DNA from: Tridacna crocea
Lineage: Eukaryota; Mollusca; Bivalvia; Cardiida; Cardiidae
Direction: 5' to 3'
Length of the DNA stretch: 64,000 bases
NCBI GenBank assembly: GCA_943736015.1
Contig: OX031069.1
Location: 20,217,235 to 20,281,234 of the forward strand
Shown here: positions 57,201 through 59,798 of the stretch, piece after piece
Position numbering within the stretch: the stretch's first letter is position 1
Layout: each line of letters starts with the position of its first letter
Made by a program: the position numbers and the translations under genes
The notes under the pieces: generated by a model
Database searches by the model: none
The model's input: only the letters and a program-made list of their open reading frames with translations
Told to the model about the DNA's origin: nothing

Positions 57201-59575
57201 ACCCAATTTTAAAAGTTATAAACAGAGAAAACCTCTTTGAAGTTTTTTTTTTTTTGGGGGGGGGGATATTTTTCCAATATTGAAATGTAAACCAAGATCA
57301 GACTGAACAAAACGTGCAGTTTAATCTATGATAATAGTGCAAGATTTTTAAAGTTTTTAAACAGAGAAAACTGCTTTGAAATGCCAATTCTTTGCATATT
57401 TTAACTATCTTGAAATGTTCAATTTCTCTTAACAACCTAGGGGTTAAACAGTTCAGGCATCAAAACATTTTTGCATGTACATTTTTGTATTGCTCTCACG
57501 CTCATGCACATGACGTAACGAACAAAACACTGTATTACATACAAAATAATCCGTCACAAAAAAAAAAACACGTGATTAAAGATAAAAACAGATTCATCAA
57601 AATATGACGGATATGCCAATTGCTCATTACTTTAATCGCTCATTCCTGACTATTTCATTTTAAATTTGTTGCTAAGCAATTCGTCACGGAACTGCATTTT
57701 TGAACTCGCAAGTATACGTGAATTATAGGCAAGAGCACCATGACAGTCCTGCAACGCTCACCTGAGTTAGAGGGAAGTACTACAGTACGTCTGTTAAGAG
57801 CTCGGGTCCTGATTTTTCTATATAGTAACAGCGATTTGAACTATAGCATTCCTTGAAATCATATGGGCTACACTTTGGTGAATGACCCATTACCACACAA
57901 TCCCTACTTTTGACGCCCCTGAGAAAGAAGCCTTTAGAAAACATTGTGGGAAAAGGAGAAAATGCTGGTAACCAGCATTTTCTCCTTTTCCCACAATGTT
58001 TTGTACCCTTCACAAAACAAATTTCAATTAATTTTTCAGTCACTTTTATTTTGTCGTCTGCAAATGCTTTCGATTTGGACCAGTCCAAATTTTTTTTCGT
58101 TTGGTAATGAGTTAAATGCATCTCTGTGATATATTTACCACGCGAATCATTGTGTAATCATGGACCAAAAAGTCAAGTTTATTTAACAACCAACTTTATG
58201 ATGCGATAACTGGTTCATAGAACTATAAAAAGTTGACCAATAGCAGAAAATTTCGGCCAAGATCAGTCTGCGCGAACTAAACAGGCTGACCTCAGTCGAT
58301 ACTTTGTGCAGATGTTTTTAATCCCCTTTTTCACCCAACATGACTCAATGGACTTTTATATGTGCATCATCCGCATATCAAGACCTGTTTCCGTGCAAAG
58401 CTTTGTAAGCATGTTTCAGAAACGGTAAAAACTAATTATACTGCAACGAAATTTCTAGTCATCCGATTGGATTAAACCTGCGTAAAACCTGCTCCTTTCG
58501 GGAGCCCCGTATATATGAATACACTATCAACACAACATCCAAAATGGCAGCGTCGATCAAGATTAAAATCAAGATATTGCGCCAAGCTGCACGTTTTGGC
58601 ACGTATTACCAAGATTTCAGTGACGCCAATTCCCAGTGACGTCATCTTTCATTGAATTAGGGGCCCTCGGAAGGAAAATTCTCCTTCGTCCGCGTACTCA
58701 ATTTTCAAACAAAAATAAAACGAGAAAATTCGCTTGACAAACGTGATAATGGTAAAACTTTGCTGTATAATAAATTAGTTGTACGGTCATGCGGCAAGGG
58801 ATTTGAAAACTTGTTCACGGCTGTGGTAAATCATGTTGCCACCTCGCATTCGGCTACGGGCGACATGATTACAACAGCTGTGAACAAGTTTCCAAGTCCC
58901 CTGCCACCTGACCGTCCAACTAATATTATATATAGCCGCCCTGCTATATGAAAAGAGGGCTTTATGCATCTGCGAAAACTATCAACCAATGTCAGCCTGC
59001 GCAGGCTGAACTGGGCCAAAACTTTTTCTACATCAGTCAATTTTCTGAATGTGAAAGGACCAGTCTACCCCATGATTATGTTGATTGTTTTACACAAAAT
59101 ATGGCCATTATGGATCCATAACTATGGATGGCTTGCCTGGCATCATGTAATACTGAGATGTATTAAGCTCCCTTTTGCCAGAGCAAGGCTTACGTCGTCG
59201 GTTTACTTCGAAAACCTCGTAACTACAGCTTGTTACAAGCTGTCGTTACGAGGTTTTCGAAGTAATCCGGCGACATGATTGTATTCCATTTATTTTTATA
59301 TAAAGCTACTGCGAACTTGACTTTTAATGACGCCCTTAAACTTGGATCACGCATTCGCAGTTCTGTAAAAAAAAAATTATTTGCATTACCCAAAATTTGC
59401 AATTAGCCAATAGGTTAGACTGTAATCCTTGTCACTGACAATTTTCCTGTGGCAAAACGGACCGTACTCTGCACAATAGCTTTCCTTCAGTATTTCGAGC
59501 TCCTATGCGCTTAGAAAATAGAACCTTACCCTGTTTCTTGTATTCCTCCGCGTCTTTTCTGTCTTGTTCATCCAT
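21271..59575 (-). CDS. SLC4: SLC4-family Na+-coupled bicarbonate transporter (NBC/NDAE-like), spliced gene, 22 coding exons
   Basis: Plasma-membrane transporter moving bicarbonate/carbonate with Na+, possibly exchanged for Cl-, in pH regulation and epithelial or shell-forming ion transport (family knowledge). The 22 minus-strand exons have matching phases at every junction and sum to 3105 nt, 1034 residues plus TAA, a usual NBC length. Residues about 53-370 form the cytoplasmic band-3 domain with REIAYKA (324-330) and IRIEPP (359-364). Residues about 405-960 form the membrane domain with [10 protein letters not shown] (449-458), [18 protein letters not shown] (482-499), SDFAV (692-696), DDRGWFISP (728-736), FLDQQITAV (761-769) and [10 protein letters not shown] (802-811). 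These patterns match Na+-coupled SLC4 members better than anion exchangers. The subtype (NBCe, NBCn, NDCBE or NDAE) cannot be fixed by reading. The first listed exon follows a splice acceptor, so 5' UTR exons lie upstream. Confidence 0.93.
21608..21830 (-). mobile_element. Family A MITE
   Basis: CCAAACGACAAAGTTTTAG at the left, hairpin centre TGGTTACCA near 21742, GGTAATGAGTTAA at the right. It lies just upstream, in transcription order, of the last transporter exon. Confidence 0.8.
21827..21924 (-). mobile_element. Family A MITE, end fragment
   Basis: Shares the TTAA of its neighbour and carries only the TTTGTCCAAATTGAAAGC and GACGACAAAATAAAAGTG end before diverging. Confidence 0.65.
22617..22748 (-). 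CDS. SLC4: SLC4 coding exon 21, end of membrane domain
   Basis: 44 codons, residues 946-989. [11 protein letters not shown] joins the helix begun in exon 20. Then [12 protein letters not shown] (the acidic L-D-D-L motif at the start of the C-terminal tail) and a short charged tail. Acceptor CCTCTTACAG, donor GTATAT. Confidence 0.95.
22779..22925 (-). mobile_element. Family B MITE, truncated
   Basis: Starts TTAACCCTTTACCCCATAAG and runs to GGCAAAAGGTGAAATTGCTC, matching the reverse of the family B copy at 319-536, then diverges. Confidence 0.6.
23380..23556 (-). CDS. SLC4: SLC4 coding exon 20
   Basis: 59 codons, residues 887-945: [24 protein letters not shown], then two hydrophobic helices ending GFPLM. 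The F-x-x-R-x-x-L-F pattern and Y-L-R-H/Y-V are conserved. Donor GTAAAA is weak, but the phase and the continuation into exon 21 are exact. Confidence 0.95.
23705..24160. mobile_element. Family G composite: fold-back hairpin plus TIR body
   Basis: Fold-back with arms of about 80 bp (TCGGTGAAAGATCGAAATTT .. AAATTTCGATCTTTCACCGA) around GGCGTAGCC, then the body with inverted ends TTTATTTCATGC and GCATGAAATAAA. In the intron between transporter exons 19 and 20. Confidence 0.8.
24264..24332 (-). CDS. SLC4: SLC4 coding exon 19
   Basis: 23 codons, phase 0-0, residues 864-886: [19 protein letters not shown] then [17 protein letters not shown] is a family hallmark. Acceptor TCTGTTACAG, donor GTAATT. 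Confidence 0.96.
24461..24684 (+). mobile_element. Family A MITE with variant hairpin loop
   Basis: A-type ends (CCCTTTCCCAAACAAGCCC; GTTTGGGAAAGGGTTAA). The hairpin reads GGAGAAATTGCTCGTAACG and its complement, with both arms changed together relative to the common GAAAATGCTGG form. Confidence 0.8.
24905..24977 (-). CDS. SLC4: SLC4 coding exon 18
   Basis: 73 nt, residues 839-863: [19 protein letters not shown] then ITNILK. The R-E-Q-R-x-T start and following transmembrane helix are conserved in the family. Acceptor ACGTTCAG, donor GTATTT. Confidence 0.95.
25358..25536 (-). CDS. SLC4: SLC4 coding exon 17, TM9-TM10
   Basis: Residues 780-839: [38 protein letters not shown]. This is the most conserved block of Na+-coupled SLC4 proteins. 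Acceptor TTGATTGCAG; donor GTACGT; the final Arg codon is split AG/G with exon 18. Confidence 0.97.
25656..26153. mobile_element. Family F composite: fold-back hairpin plus TIR body
   Basis: Fold-back 25656-25796 (TTGTACGGTCAGGTGGCAGG and its complement), then the body 25815-26153 with inverted ends TTATTATAGTGCAAAG and CTTTGCAGTATAATAA. Sits in the intron between transporter exons 16 and 17. Confidence 0.8.
26425..26527. mobile_element. Family F fold-back with short body remnant
   Basis: The end ACTGCAGTATAATAAACTCG joins a shortened fold-back (GTACCGTCAGGTGGCAGGGG .. GCCACCTGACCGTAC). Confidence 0.7.
26651..26815 (-). CDS. SLC4: SLC4 coding exon 16, TM8-TM9
   Basis: 55 codons, phase 0-0, residues 725-779, with [27 protein letters not shown] and NRKE, nearly identical in pattern to vertebrate NBCn and NDCBE proteins. 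Acceptor CTATTTATAG; donor GTTGGT is non-optimal but keeps the frame. Confidence 0.96.
27458..27718. mobile_element. Family C MITE, 261 bp
   Basis: GGCTTGCAACACGCGAAAAG to TTCCCGTGTTGCAAGCC. Two internal GC-rich palindromes (CAGTCTGCGCAGTCCGCGCA and its partner copy) lie inside long terminal inverted repeats. Preceded by ATAT. Confidence 0.85.
28289..28650 (-). CDS. SLC4: SLC4 coding exon 15, extracellular loop, TM6-TM7
   Basis: Residues 604-724. Sequons NLT (610) and NIS (617) and cysteines at 615, 635 and 647 complete the glycosylated loop. Then [15 protein letters not shown] (654-668), SDFAV (692-696) and [11 protein letters not shown] family A MITE sits about 45 bases upstream of the acceptor in transcription order. 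Donor GTACGT. Confidence 0.96.
28696..28926 (+). mobile_element. Family A MITE near exon 15 acceptor
   Basis: TTAATGCTTTCCCAAACAAT at the left, TTTACGACCCTGAGATAG flank, full hairpin centred near 28785, TTGTTAAAGAATTAA at the right. It ends about 45 bases upstream of the transporter exon 15 acceptor in transcription order. Confidence 0.82.
29271..29732. mobile_element. Family G composite
   Basis: Same order as the copy at 23705: fold-back (arms around GGCGTAGCC), spacer AAAACAAATAATC, body TTTATTTCAGGCTTTTAACC to GGAAAGCATGAAATAAA. Confidence 0.8.
29880..30133. mobile_element. Family C MITE, decayed left half
   Basis: CCTGTAACACGCGAAAAGGG to CCCTTTTCGCAATTC. The right palindrome (GCCTGCGCGGACTGCGCAGG) is intact. 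Ends about 30 bases from exon 14. Confidence 0.75.
30163..30452 (-). CDS. SLC4: SLC4 coding exon 14, TM4-TM5 and start of large extracellular loop
   Basis: Residues about 507-604. Carries [16 protein letters not shown] (conserved R-F-T-E-E-x-F) and a hydrophobic helix to about 565. Residues 566-569 are KLFE, so the K-x-x-K stilbene-reactive motif of electrogenic NBCe proteins is absent. The loop begins with Asn-glycosylation sequons at 587 (NCT) and 597 (NDT) and with cysteines at 588, 590 and 595. Donor GTATGT, acceptor TATTTACAG. Confidence 0.95.
30611..30810. mobile_element. Family I palindromic MITE
   Basis: GGGTCTATATTTTCACAAAC to TTTGTGAATATGGACCC; the arms meet at TAAACCATTTGGTTTAGCC. 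Confidence 0.78.
31107..31309. mobile_element. Family I palindromic MITE
   Basis: GGCGCGTAATTCACCAACC to GGTGAAAACAGGCCC; the arms meet at TAAACCGAATGGTTTAGCC. Confidence 0.75.
31455..32105. mobile_element. Family H composite, interrupted by a family C element
   Basis: Fold-back from TTATTTAAGAAATAATC with CTATCGTGGTATATCGTTCA arms around GAGGGCGATAGCCCG, then a body with inverted ends TTCTAACATG and CATGTTAGAA. 31751-32015 is the foreign insert plus its ATAT duplication. Confidence 0.8.
31751..32011. mobile_element. Family C MITE inserted in a family H element
   Basis: Exactly 261 bp, flanked by ATAT at 31747-31750 and 32012-32015. The second family H copy at 40340-40370 is the uninterrupted target (CACTCGATATAGGATGACG). 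Confidence 0.92.
32223..32356 (-). CDS. SLC4: SLC4 coding exon 13, TM2-TM3
   Basis: Residues 463-507, carrying the SLC4 hallmark [18 protein letters not shown], which in solved SLC4 structures lies around the substrate site. The donor must be read TGC-AA/GTAAGT, giving phase 2 and a shared Lys codon with exon 14. Acceptor TTTTCCTCAG. Confidence 0.96.
32775..33225 (-). pseudogene. Tandem decayed copies of the 3' end of transporter exon 12
   Basis: At least five blocks (about 32780, 32850, 32911, 33062, 33173) repeat on the minus strand the end of exon 12 (AACGTGACGTTTGGGGGTCT .. CACTGACCAATATATG) with its donor GTGAGT, carrying frame-breaking indels. The block at 32911 has lost the donor GT (GAGAGC); the block at 33062 keeps GTGAGT. 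Confidence 0.8.
33252..33426 (-). CDS. SLC4: SLC4 coding exon 12, first transmembrane segment
   Basis: Residues about 404-462, starting [20 protein letters not shown] (the conserved G-L-x-x-D-I-K-R-K-x-P-F entry to the membrane domain) and ending [14 protein letters not shown]. Hydrophobic segment at about 433-446. Donor GTGAGT. Decayed copies of the 3' end of this exon lie in the following intron. Confidence 0.96.
33455..34012. mobile_element. Family K MITE in the intron before exon 12
   Basis: CATCTTCGCAAGCCAAGG at the left and CCTTGGCTCGCGAAGATGG at the right are inverted repeats. About 558 bp, with the same internal text as the copies in the duplicated segments. It ends about 30 bases from exon 12. 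Confidence 0.7.
34026..34590. mobile_element. Three decayed family A-like elements in a row
   Basis: One minus-oriented (34028-34242) and two plus-oriented (34238-34345 and 34374-34584) elements carry the A end motifs and incomplete hairpin arms. Confidence 0.55.
34627..35153. mobile_element. Family C MITE (outer), interrupted by another family C copy
   Basis: GGCTTGCAACGCGCGAAAAG on the left and CCGCACGTTGCAGACC on the right; its body resumes after the inner element at GTCTCGGATATGCCTG. Confidence 0.8.
34802..35062. mobile_element. Family C MITE (inner), 261 bp, with GTCT duplication
   Basis: GGCTTGCAATACGCG to CACGTGTTGCAAGCC, flanked by GTCT at 34798-34801 and 35063-35066. Removing it and one GTCT restores the family C text ACTGTCTCGGAT. 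Confidence 0.9.
35178..35278 (-). CDS. SLC4: SLC4 coding exon 11, linker to membrane domain
   Basis: Residues 371-404, beginning KHRKMSS and carrying an Asp/Glu/Gly run. This is the hydrophilic linker between cytoplasmic and membrane domains, which is poorly conserved. Donor GTAAGT follows a GT dinucleotide, so exon phase decides the junction: ending in GT (phase 2) joins exon 12 as GTC. Confidence 0.85.
35669..35941 (-). mobile_element. tRNA-derived SINE, best copy
   Basis: On the minus strand: GATGGCTCAGTGGTAAGCG (A-box region), then GTTTTTGAGTTCGATACCCG (B box), a body of about 170 bases, then GCGGCGTTAAACCCCAATAC and ACCAACCAACCAA repeats. A 3' end of GCGTTAAACCCC with short tandem repeats is typical of animal SINEs widespread in molluscs (family knowledge). 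It lies in the intron between transporter exons 10 and 11. Confidence 0.8.
35980..36126 (-). CDS. SLC4: SLC4 coding exon 10, end of cytoplasmic domain
   Basis: 49 codons, phase 0-0, residues 322-370. Contains REIAYKA, an acidic helix, [11 protein letters not shown] and IRIEPP, the signature closing the cytoplasmic domain of Na+-coupled SLC4 proteins. Acceptor TTTCCCCCCAG; donor GTAAGT. Confidence 0.96.
36181..36513 (+). mobile_element. Family A MITE with two extra copies of its first 50 bp
   Basis: TTAACCNATTACCACACAAT and the next 30 bases occur at 36181 and 36231, then a full element starts at 36281. Hairpin centred near 36370; the right end is GTGGTAAAGAATTAA. Confidence 0.85.
36510..36686 (+). 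mobile_element. Family A MITE, left end missing
   Basis: Shares the TTAA of the preceding element and begins directly at AAAACACTGTGGGAAAAGG. Full hairpin centred near 36548; ends GGTAAAGAGTTAA. Confidence 0.8.
36696..36780. repeat. Family D hairpin element
   Basis: GACTTTTTGCAGACAGTGTA leads into AAGATCAGATTGC .. GTGCAGTCTGATTTTTGATC; the tail TATCTGATAAGGGCACATTT recurs near 51665. Confidence 0.65.
36932..37147 (+). mobile_element. Family A MITE, hairpin mostly lost
   Basis: TACGATCCTGAGATAGAACCC and CTGCTGGAAACAAAGTTC flanks are intact, but the hairpin is reduced to GGGAAAAGGAGTCAATGCC. Confidence 0.7.
37545..37658. repeat. (GGAA)n microsatellite touching the exon 9 donor
   Basis: GGAA repeats with an internal (GCAA)n block. 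On the transcribed strand this is (TTCC)n starting at intron position +4 of exon 9. Confidence 0.95.
37662..37746 (-). CDS. SLC4: SLC4 coding exon 9, cytoplasmic domain
   Basis: 85 nt, residues about 293-321, ending [14 protein letters not shown], matching the family's hEIGRxIxxLMtDE helix. FSPKGQ stands where vertebrate proteins read LGPxGK. Donor GTATTC is weak and runs directly into a (TTCC)n tract on the transcribed strand. Confidence 0.93.
37796..38193. repeat. Tandem duplication of about 200 bp with GAT-rich tract
   Basis: Two copies (about 37796-37998 and 38001-38193) each run from a (GAT/GAC)n tract to GACTATTCCATCTGGTAAAG, sharing GGGTATCAACACTTCTTGAC. Lies between exons 9 and 8. 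Confidence 0.85.
38353..38510 (-). CDS. SLC4: SLC4 coding exon 8, cytoplasmic domain
   Basis: Encodes residues 241-293: [20 protein letters not shown], then [15 protein letters not shown] and EVKLPTR. The F-M-K-K-I-P-x-G-x-E and E-K-P-x-x-A-F-x-R-L patterns are strongly conserved in NBC-type SLC4 proteins. Acceptor TGTTAACAG; donor GTACGG. Confidence 0.95.
38570..38804. mobile_element. Family C MITE, internally deleted
   Basis: GGTTTGCAATACGCGAAATG to GGCGCGTTGCAAGCC; the central palindromes are shortened. Directly followed by another copy. Confidence 0.78.
38811..39071. mobile_element. Family C MITE, 261 bp, with ATAT duplication
   Basis: GGCTTGCAACATGCGAAAAG to CGCGCGTTGCAAGCC, flanked by ATAT at 38807-38810 and 39072-39075. 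Confidence 0.88.
39355..39437 (-). CDS. SLC4: SLC4 coding exon 7
   Basis: 83 nt between acceptor TGATTTCAG and donor GTAACT; residues about 213-240, Ser/Thr/Asp-rich, ending GLVSQDYK. This is the variable linker of the cytoplasmic domain. Recognition rests on position, phase and splice sites more than on sequence. Confidence 0.85.
39611..39804. mobile_element. Family I palindromic MITE
   Basis: AGTATTCGCCAACCATTTTT to GGTTGGCGAGTGCGAGCCC; the arms meet at TAAACTTAATGGTTTAGCC. A one-arm fragment lies at about 39165-39260. Confidence 0.75.
40069..40449. mobile_element. Family H composite, uninterrupted
   Basis: Same as 31455-32105 without the insert: fold-back arms around GGGCGATAGCCC, body TTCTAACATGGCCAATTC to GTGTCATGTTAGAA. 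Confidence 0.82.
40903..40986. repeat. Family E hairpin with the family C core
   Basis: AAAAAGTATCGACATCGGTC and AGTTTCGACATCGGTCAGCC-type arms enclose GTCAGCCTGCGCAGTCCGCG, the same GC-rich palindrome as in family C. Related copies at 42195-42291, 49613-49722, 58234-58334 and 58961-59035. Confidence 0.7.
41930..42156 (-). mobile_element. Family A MITE
   Basis: TTAACTCTTTACCAGACGAC to GTTTGGGAAAGGGTTAA; hairpin centre TGGTTACCA near 42070. Confidence 0.82.
42195..42291. repeat. Family E hairpin element, shortened palindrome
   Basis: AAAAGTTTCGGCCTAGGTC .. GACCTGAGTCGGTACTTTTC around CCTGCACAGG, then the ATGCATTAAGCCC tail. Confidence 0.65.
42325..42801. mobile_element. Family F composite
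   Basis: Partial fold-back 42325-42428 (one arm shortened), spacer AACAAA, then the body 42432-42801 with inverted ends TTATTATACTGCAAAG and CTTTGCAGTGTAATAA. Carries GACGCCACCATTTTGGATG. Confidence 0.78.
43150..43336 (+). mobile_element. Family A MITE
   Basis: Full hairpin centred near 43201 and the right flank TTGTTGTCTGCAAGTGC; both ends are degraded. Confidence 0.75.
43714..43975. mobile_element. Family C MITE
   Basis: AGCTTGTAACACGCGAATAG to CGCGTGGTCCAAGCC; the right palindrome is intact, the left one diverged. Confidence 0.8.
44459..44524. repeat. Family D hairpin element
   Basis: AGATCAAAGATCAGACTGCA with GATCAGACTGCACGTTCTGT closing on GCAGTCTGATC, then TTTGCCGTCCGCAGAAGTCA. Cleanest copy here; others at 62815-62876, 63320-63366, 60122-60172, 51608-51660, 36715-36775 and 26292-26330. 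Confidence 0.7.
45094..45307 (-). mobile_element. Family A MITE
   Basis: TTAACTCTTAACCAAACAAA to GTTTGGTAAAGAGTTAA. Hairpin centred near 45219 with loop GGTTTCC. Confidence 0.8.
45662..45811 (-). CDS. SLC4: SLC4 coding exon 6, cytoplasmic domain
   Basis: 150 nt, phases 1 to 1, residues about 163-213. Starts [13 protein letters not shown] and continues into a basic His/Arg-rich stretch ending in RRRESLG; such variable basic segments occur here in NBC-type proteins. RRES is a second potential basophilic kinase site (inference). Donor GTAAGT, acceptor ATTTTTAG. Confidence 0.9.
46039..46266 (-). mobile_element. Family A MITE
   Basis: TTAACTTTTTACCAAACGAC to TTTGGTAACGGG; hairpin centred near 46180. 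Confidence 0.8.
46346..46555 (+). mobile_element. tRNA-derived SINE head / tRNA pseudogene
   Basis: TTTGGCTCAGTGCTTAAGG (A-box-like) and GGAGTTCGAATCCTGCCC (perfect B box) are correctly spaced, but the flanking bases do not form an acceptor stem, so this is not a working tRNA. About 110 bases of unrecognised body follow. Confidence 0.5.
46915..47075 (-). CDS. SLC4: SLC4 coding exon 5, cytoplasmic domain
   Basis: Encodes [20 protein letters not shown] and onward to AELS (residues about 110-163). The W-x-K-F-E-E-x-V-E-x-G-G-x-R-W-S-K-P-x-V pattern is diagnostic of the SLC4 N-terminal domain. Acceptor ACTTGTTAG and donor GTATGA are both consensus-like. Confidence 0.95.
47272..47506 (+). mobile_element. 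Family A MITE
   Basis: TTAGCCATTCACCACACAAT to GTCTGGTAAAGGGTTAA; hairpin centred near 47359. It ends about 15 bases from exon 4's donor. Confidence 0.8.
47522..47690 (-). CDS. SLC4: SLC4 coding exon 4, start of cytoplasmic band-3 domain
   Basis: The exon runs from acceptor ATTTATAG to donor GTAAGA. It encodes residues about 53-109, ending in EWRETAR, the conserved entry to the SLC4 cytoplasmic domain (families have E-W-x-E-T-A-R-W). The junction with exon 5 splits the Arg codon as AG/G and restores ETARWVKFEE. Confidence 0.9.
48216..48273. repeat. (AAT)n microsatellite
   Basis: AATAATAAT tract with two interruptions, a few bases inside the intron after exon 3. Confidence 0.95.
48280..48357 (-). 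CDS. SLC4: SLC4 coding exon 3
   Basis: Acceptor TATTTTCAG and donor GTAACT enclose 78 nt in phase 1-1, encoding [14 protein letters not shown] followed by a proline/arginine-rich stretch to residue 53. HRRGS fits the basophilic kinase (PKA-type) consensus RRxS, an inference only. An (AAT)n tract begins a few bases inside the downstream intron. Confidence 0.8.
48531..49440. mobile_element. Family G composite, diverged, split by a younger copy
   Basis: The left part, 48531-48755, ends near CTCAGTAAGGTA. The body resumes at about 49197 with TTACAATATGACGTCAAGG and ends GGAAAGTATGAAATTAA. One fold-back arm is shortened. Confidence 0.7.
48756..49196. mobile_element. Family G composite nested in an older copy
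   Basis: TAGAGGATATTTGTTTTTTT to GGAAAGCATGAAATAAA. The fold-back arms are almost perfect and the copy is much less diverged than its host element. Confidence 0.8.
49613..49728. repeat. Family E hairpin element
   Basis: AAAGTTTCGGCCCAGGTCAG .. CTGACCTGAGCCGAAACTTT around GCGCGGACTGCGC, followed by GCATTAAGCCCCCTTTTCAC, a tail shared by several copies (42262, 58307, 61055). Confidence 0.7.
49932..50009. repeat. Family J hairpin (about 78 bp)
   Basis: CGTCGGTGTACTTCCAAAAT and its complement ATTTTGGAAG-type arm form one stem around TTTGTGACAAG. Further copies are at 52889, 57048 and 59195. Confidence 0.75.
50141..50367 (-). mobile_element. Family A MITE, near-perfect
   Basis: TTAACTCATTACCAAACGAC to GTGTGGTAATGGGTTAA, with a complete hairpin centred near 50280. 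Its flanks match the copies at 51322 and 57883 (the CTTTTGACGCCCCTGAG subgroup). Confidence 0.87.
50368..51321. other. Intronic stretch without recognised features
   Basis: AT-rich intron sequence between exons 3 and 2. No exon, RNA gene or repeat family of this window was recognised, apart from a short local repeat of ATATGGACCAGGAAG near 50690-50735. Confidence 0.5.
51322..51551 (+). mobile_element. Family A MITE
   Basis: TTACCCATTACCACACAATC to TTTGGTAATGAGTTAA; the hairpin centred near 51407 has loop TGGTAACAA. Confidence 0.85.
51798..52026 (+). mobile_element. Family A MITE with variant hairpin loop
   Basis: Same CTCGTAACGAG loop form as the copy at 24461 and the same flanks, so these two form a subfamily. 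Confidence 0.8.
52274..52692. mobile_element. Family F composite, fold-back reduced to one arm
   Basis: Body 52274-52630 with inverted ends TTATTATACTGCAAAG and CTTTGCAGTATGATAA, then TTTGTTGTACCGTCAGGTGG and one fold-back arm. Carries ATCCAAAATGGCGGCGTCG. Confidence 0.78.
52889..52965. repeat. Family J hairpin
   Basis: CGTCGGTTTATTTCCAAAGC with AACTACAGCTTGTTACAAGC at the apex and TGAAGTAAACTGACG at the end. Confidence 0.75.
53497..53725 (+). mobile_element. Family A MITE
   Basis: TTAACCCTTTCCCAAAACAA to TTTGGGAAAGGGTTAA; full hairpin centred near 53585; TTTTTACGGCCCTGAGATAG flank subgroup. Confidence 0.82.
54076..54108 (-). CDS. SLC4: SLC4 coding exon 2 (33 nt)
   Basis: A TTCTTCCCAG acceptor and GTAAGTAC donor bound 33 nt that stay open only in the phase required by exon 1 (the joined codon is GGT), reading [11 protein letters not shown] plus one base. 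It is too short to be recognised by homology; support is splice sites and phase. It may be an optional cassette, since skipping it keeps the frame. Confidence 0.6.
54647..54874 (+). mobile_element. Family A MITE
   Basis: TTAACTCATTACCACACAAT to TTTGGTAAAGGGTTAA; hairpin centred near 54735. Confidence 0.83.
55117..55249. mobile_element. Family I MITE, left arm deleted internally
   Basis: GGGTCCGAATTCACCAACC to TTGGTGAATACGGACCC; the left arm is cut from about 85 to about 35 bases. Confidence 0.72.
56353..56547. mobile_element. Family I palindromic MITE
   Basis: CCCCGTATTCACCAACCATT to GGTCGGTGAATACAGG; the arms meet at TAAACCATTCGGTTAAGCC. Confidence 0.76.
57048..57123. repeat. Family J hairpin
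   Basis: TCGTCGGTTTACTTTCAAAA to CCGAAATAAACCGAC around GCTTGTAACAAGC. Confidence 0.78.
57883..58115 (+). mobile_element. Family A MITE, reference-quality copy
   Basis: ACCCATTACCACACAATCCC left end, CTTTTGACGCCCCTGAG flank, roughly 50-bp perfect hairpin centred near 57971, TTTTCAGTCACTTTTATTTT right flank, TTTGGTAATGAGTTAA end. Confidence 0.87.
58434..58921. mobile_element. Family F composite
   Basis: Body 58434-58774 (ends ATTATACTGCAACG and CTTTGCTGTATAATAA), then the full fold-back 58779-58921 (GTACGGTCATGCGGCAAGGG .. CCCTGCCACCTGACCGTCC). Confidence 0.78.
59195..59273. repeat. Family J hairpin
   Basis: CGTCGGTTTACTTCGAAAAC to TTCGAAGTAATCCGGCG around GCTTGTTACAAGC. It lies in the transporter intron 1 region, about 260 bases from exon 1. 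Confidence 0.75.
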
Positions 59576-59577
59576 GG
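59530..59577 (-). CDS. SLC4: SLC4 coding exon 1 (start codon exon)
   Basis: A poly-T tract ending TTTTCAG precedes CC-ATG; the reading is [15 protein letters not shown] plus one base of the next codon, then donor GTAAGG. The ATG is at 59575-59573. The start is chosen because phase 1 joins cleanly to the exons at 54108 and 48357. An alternative promoter or start further upstream is possible because this exon has its own acceptor. An AATG-type microsatellite lies just upstream of the acceptor. Confidence 0.75.
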
Positions 59578-59592
59578 CTGAAAAAAAAAACA

Positions 59593-59708
59593 AGAATGAA
59601 TGAATGAATGAATGAATGAATGAATGAATGAATGAATGAACGAATGTATGAATGAATGAATGAACGAACGAATGAACGAACGAACGGACGAGCGAATGAA
59701 TGAATGAA
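59593..59708. repeat. (GAAT)n microsatellite
   Basis: AATG/GAAT repeats with some AACG variants, ending about 16 bases from the acceptor of transporter exon 1; on the transcribed strand (TTCA)n. Confidence 0.95.
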
Positions 59709-59798
59709 CTTAGAACTCACTTATCTTCCGAACGAGTCAGTCGATTTACGTCGTATTTATCAAGCTTTCCCATATTACCGTAGACCAATATAGATATT

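Noticed and set aside
57885-58129. Small proteins repeated many times across the window ([21 protein letters not shown]-like in 20-residue pieces)
   Set aside because: They are translations of the family A MITE in its various frames, with no start-site context or codon constraint.
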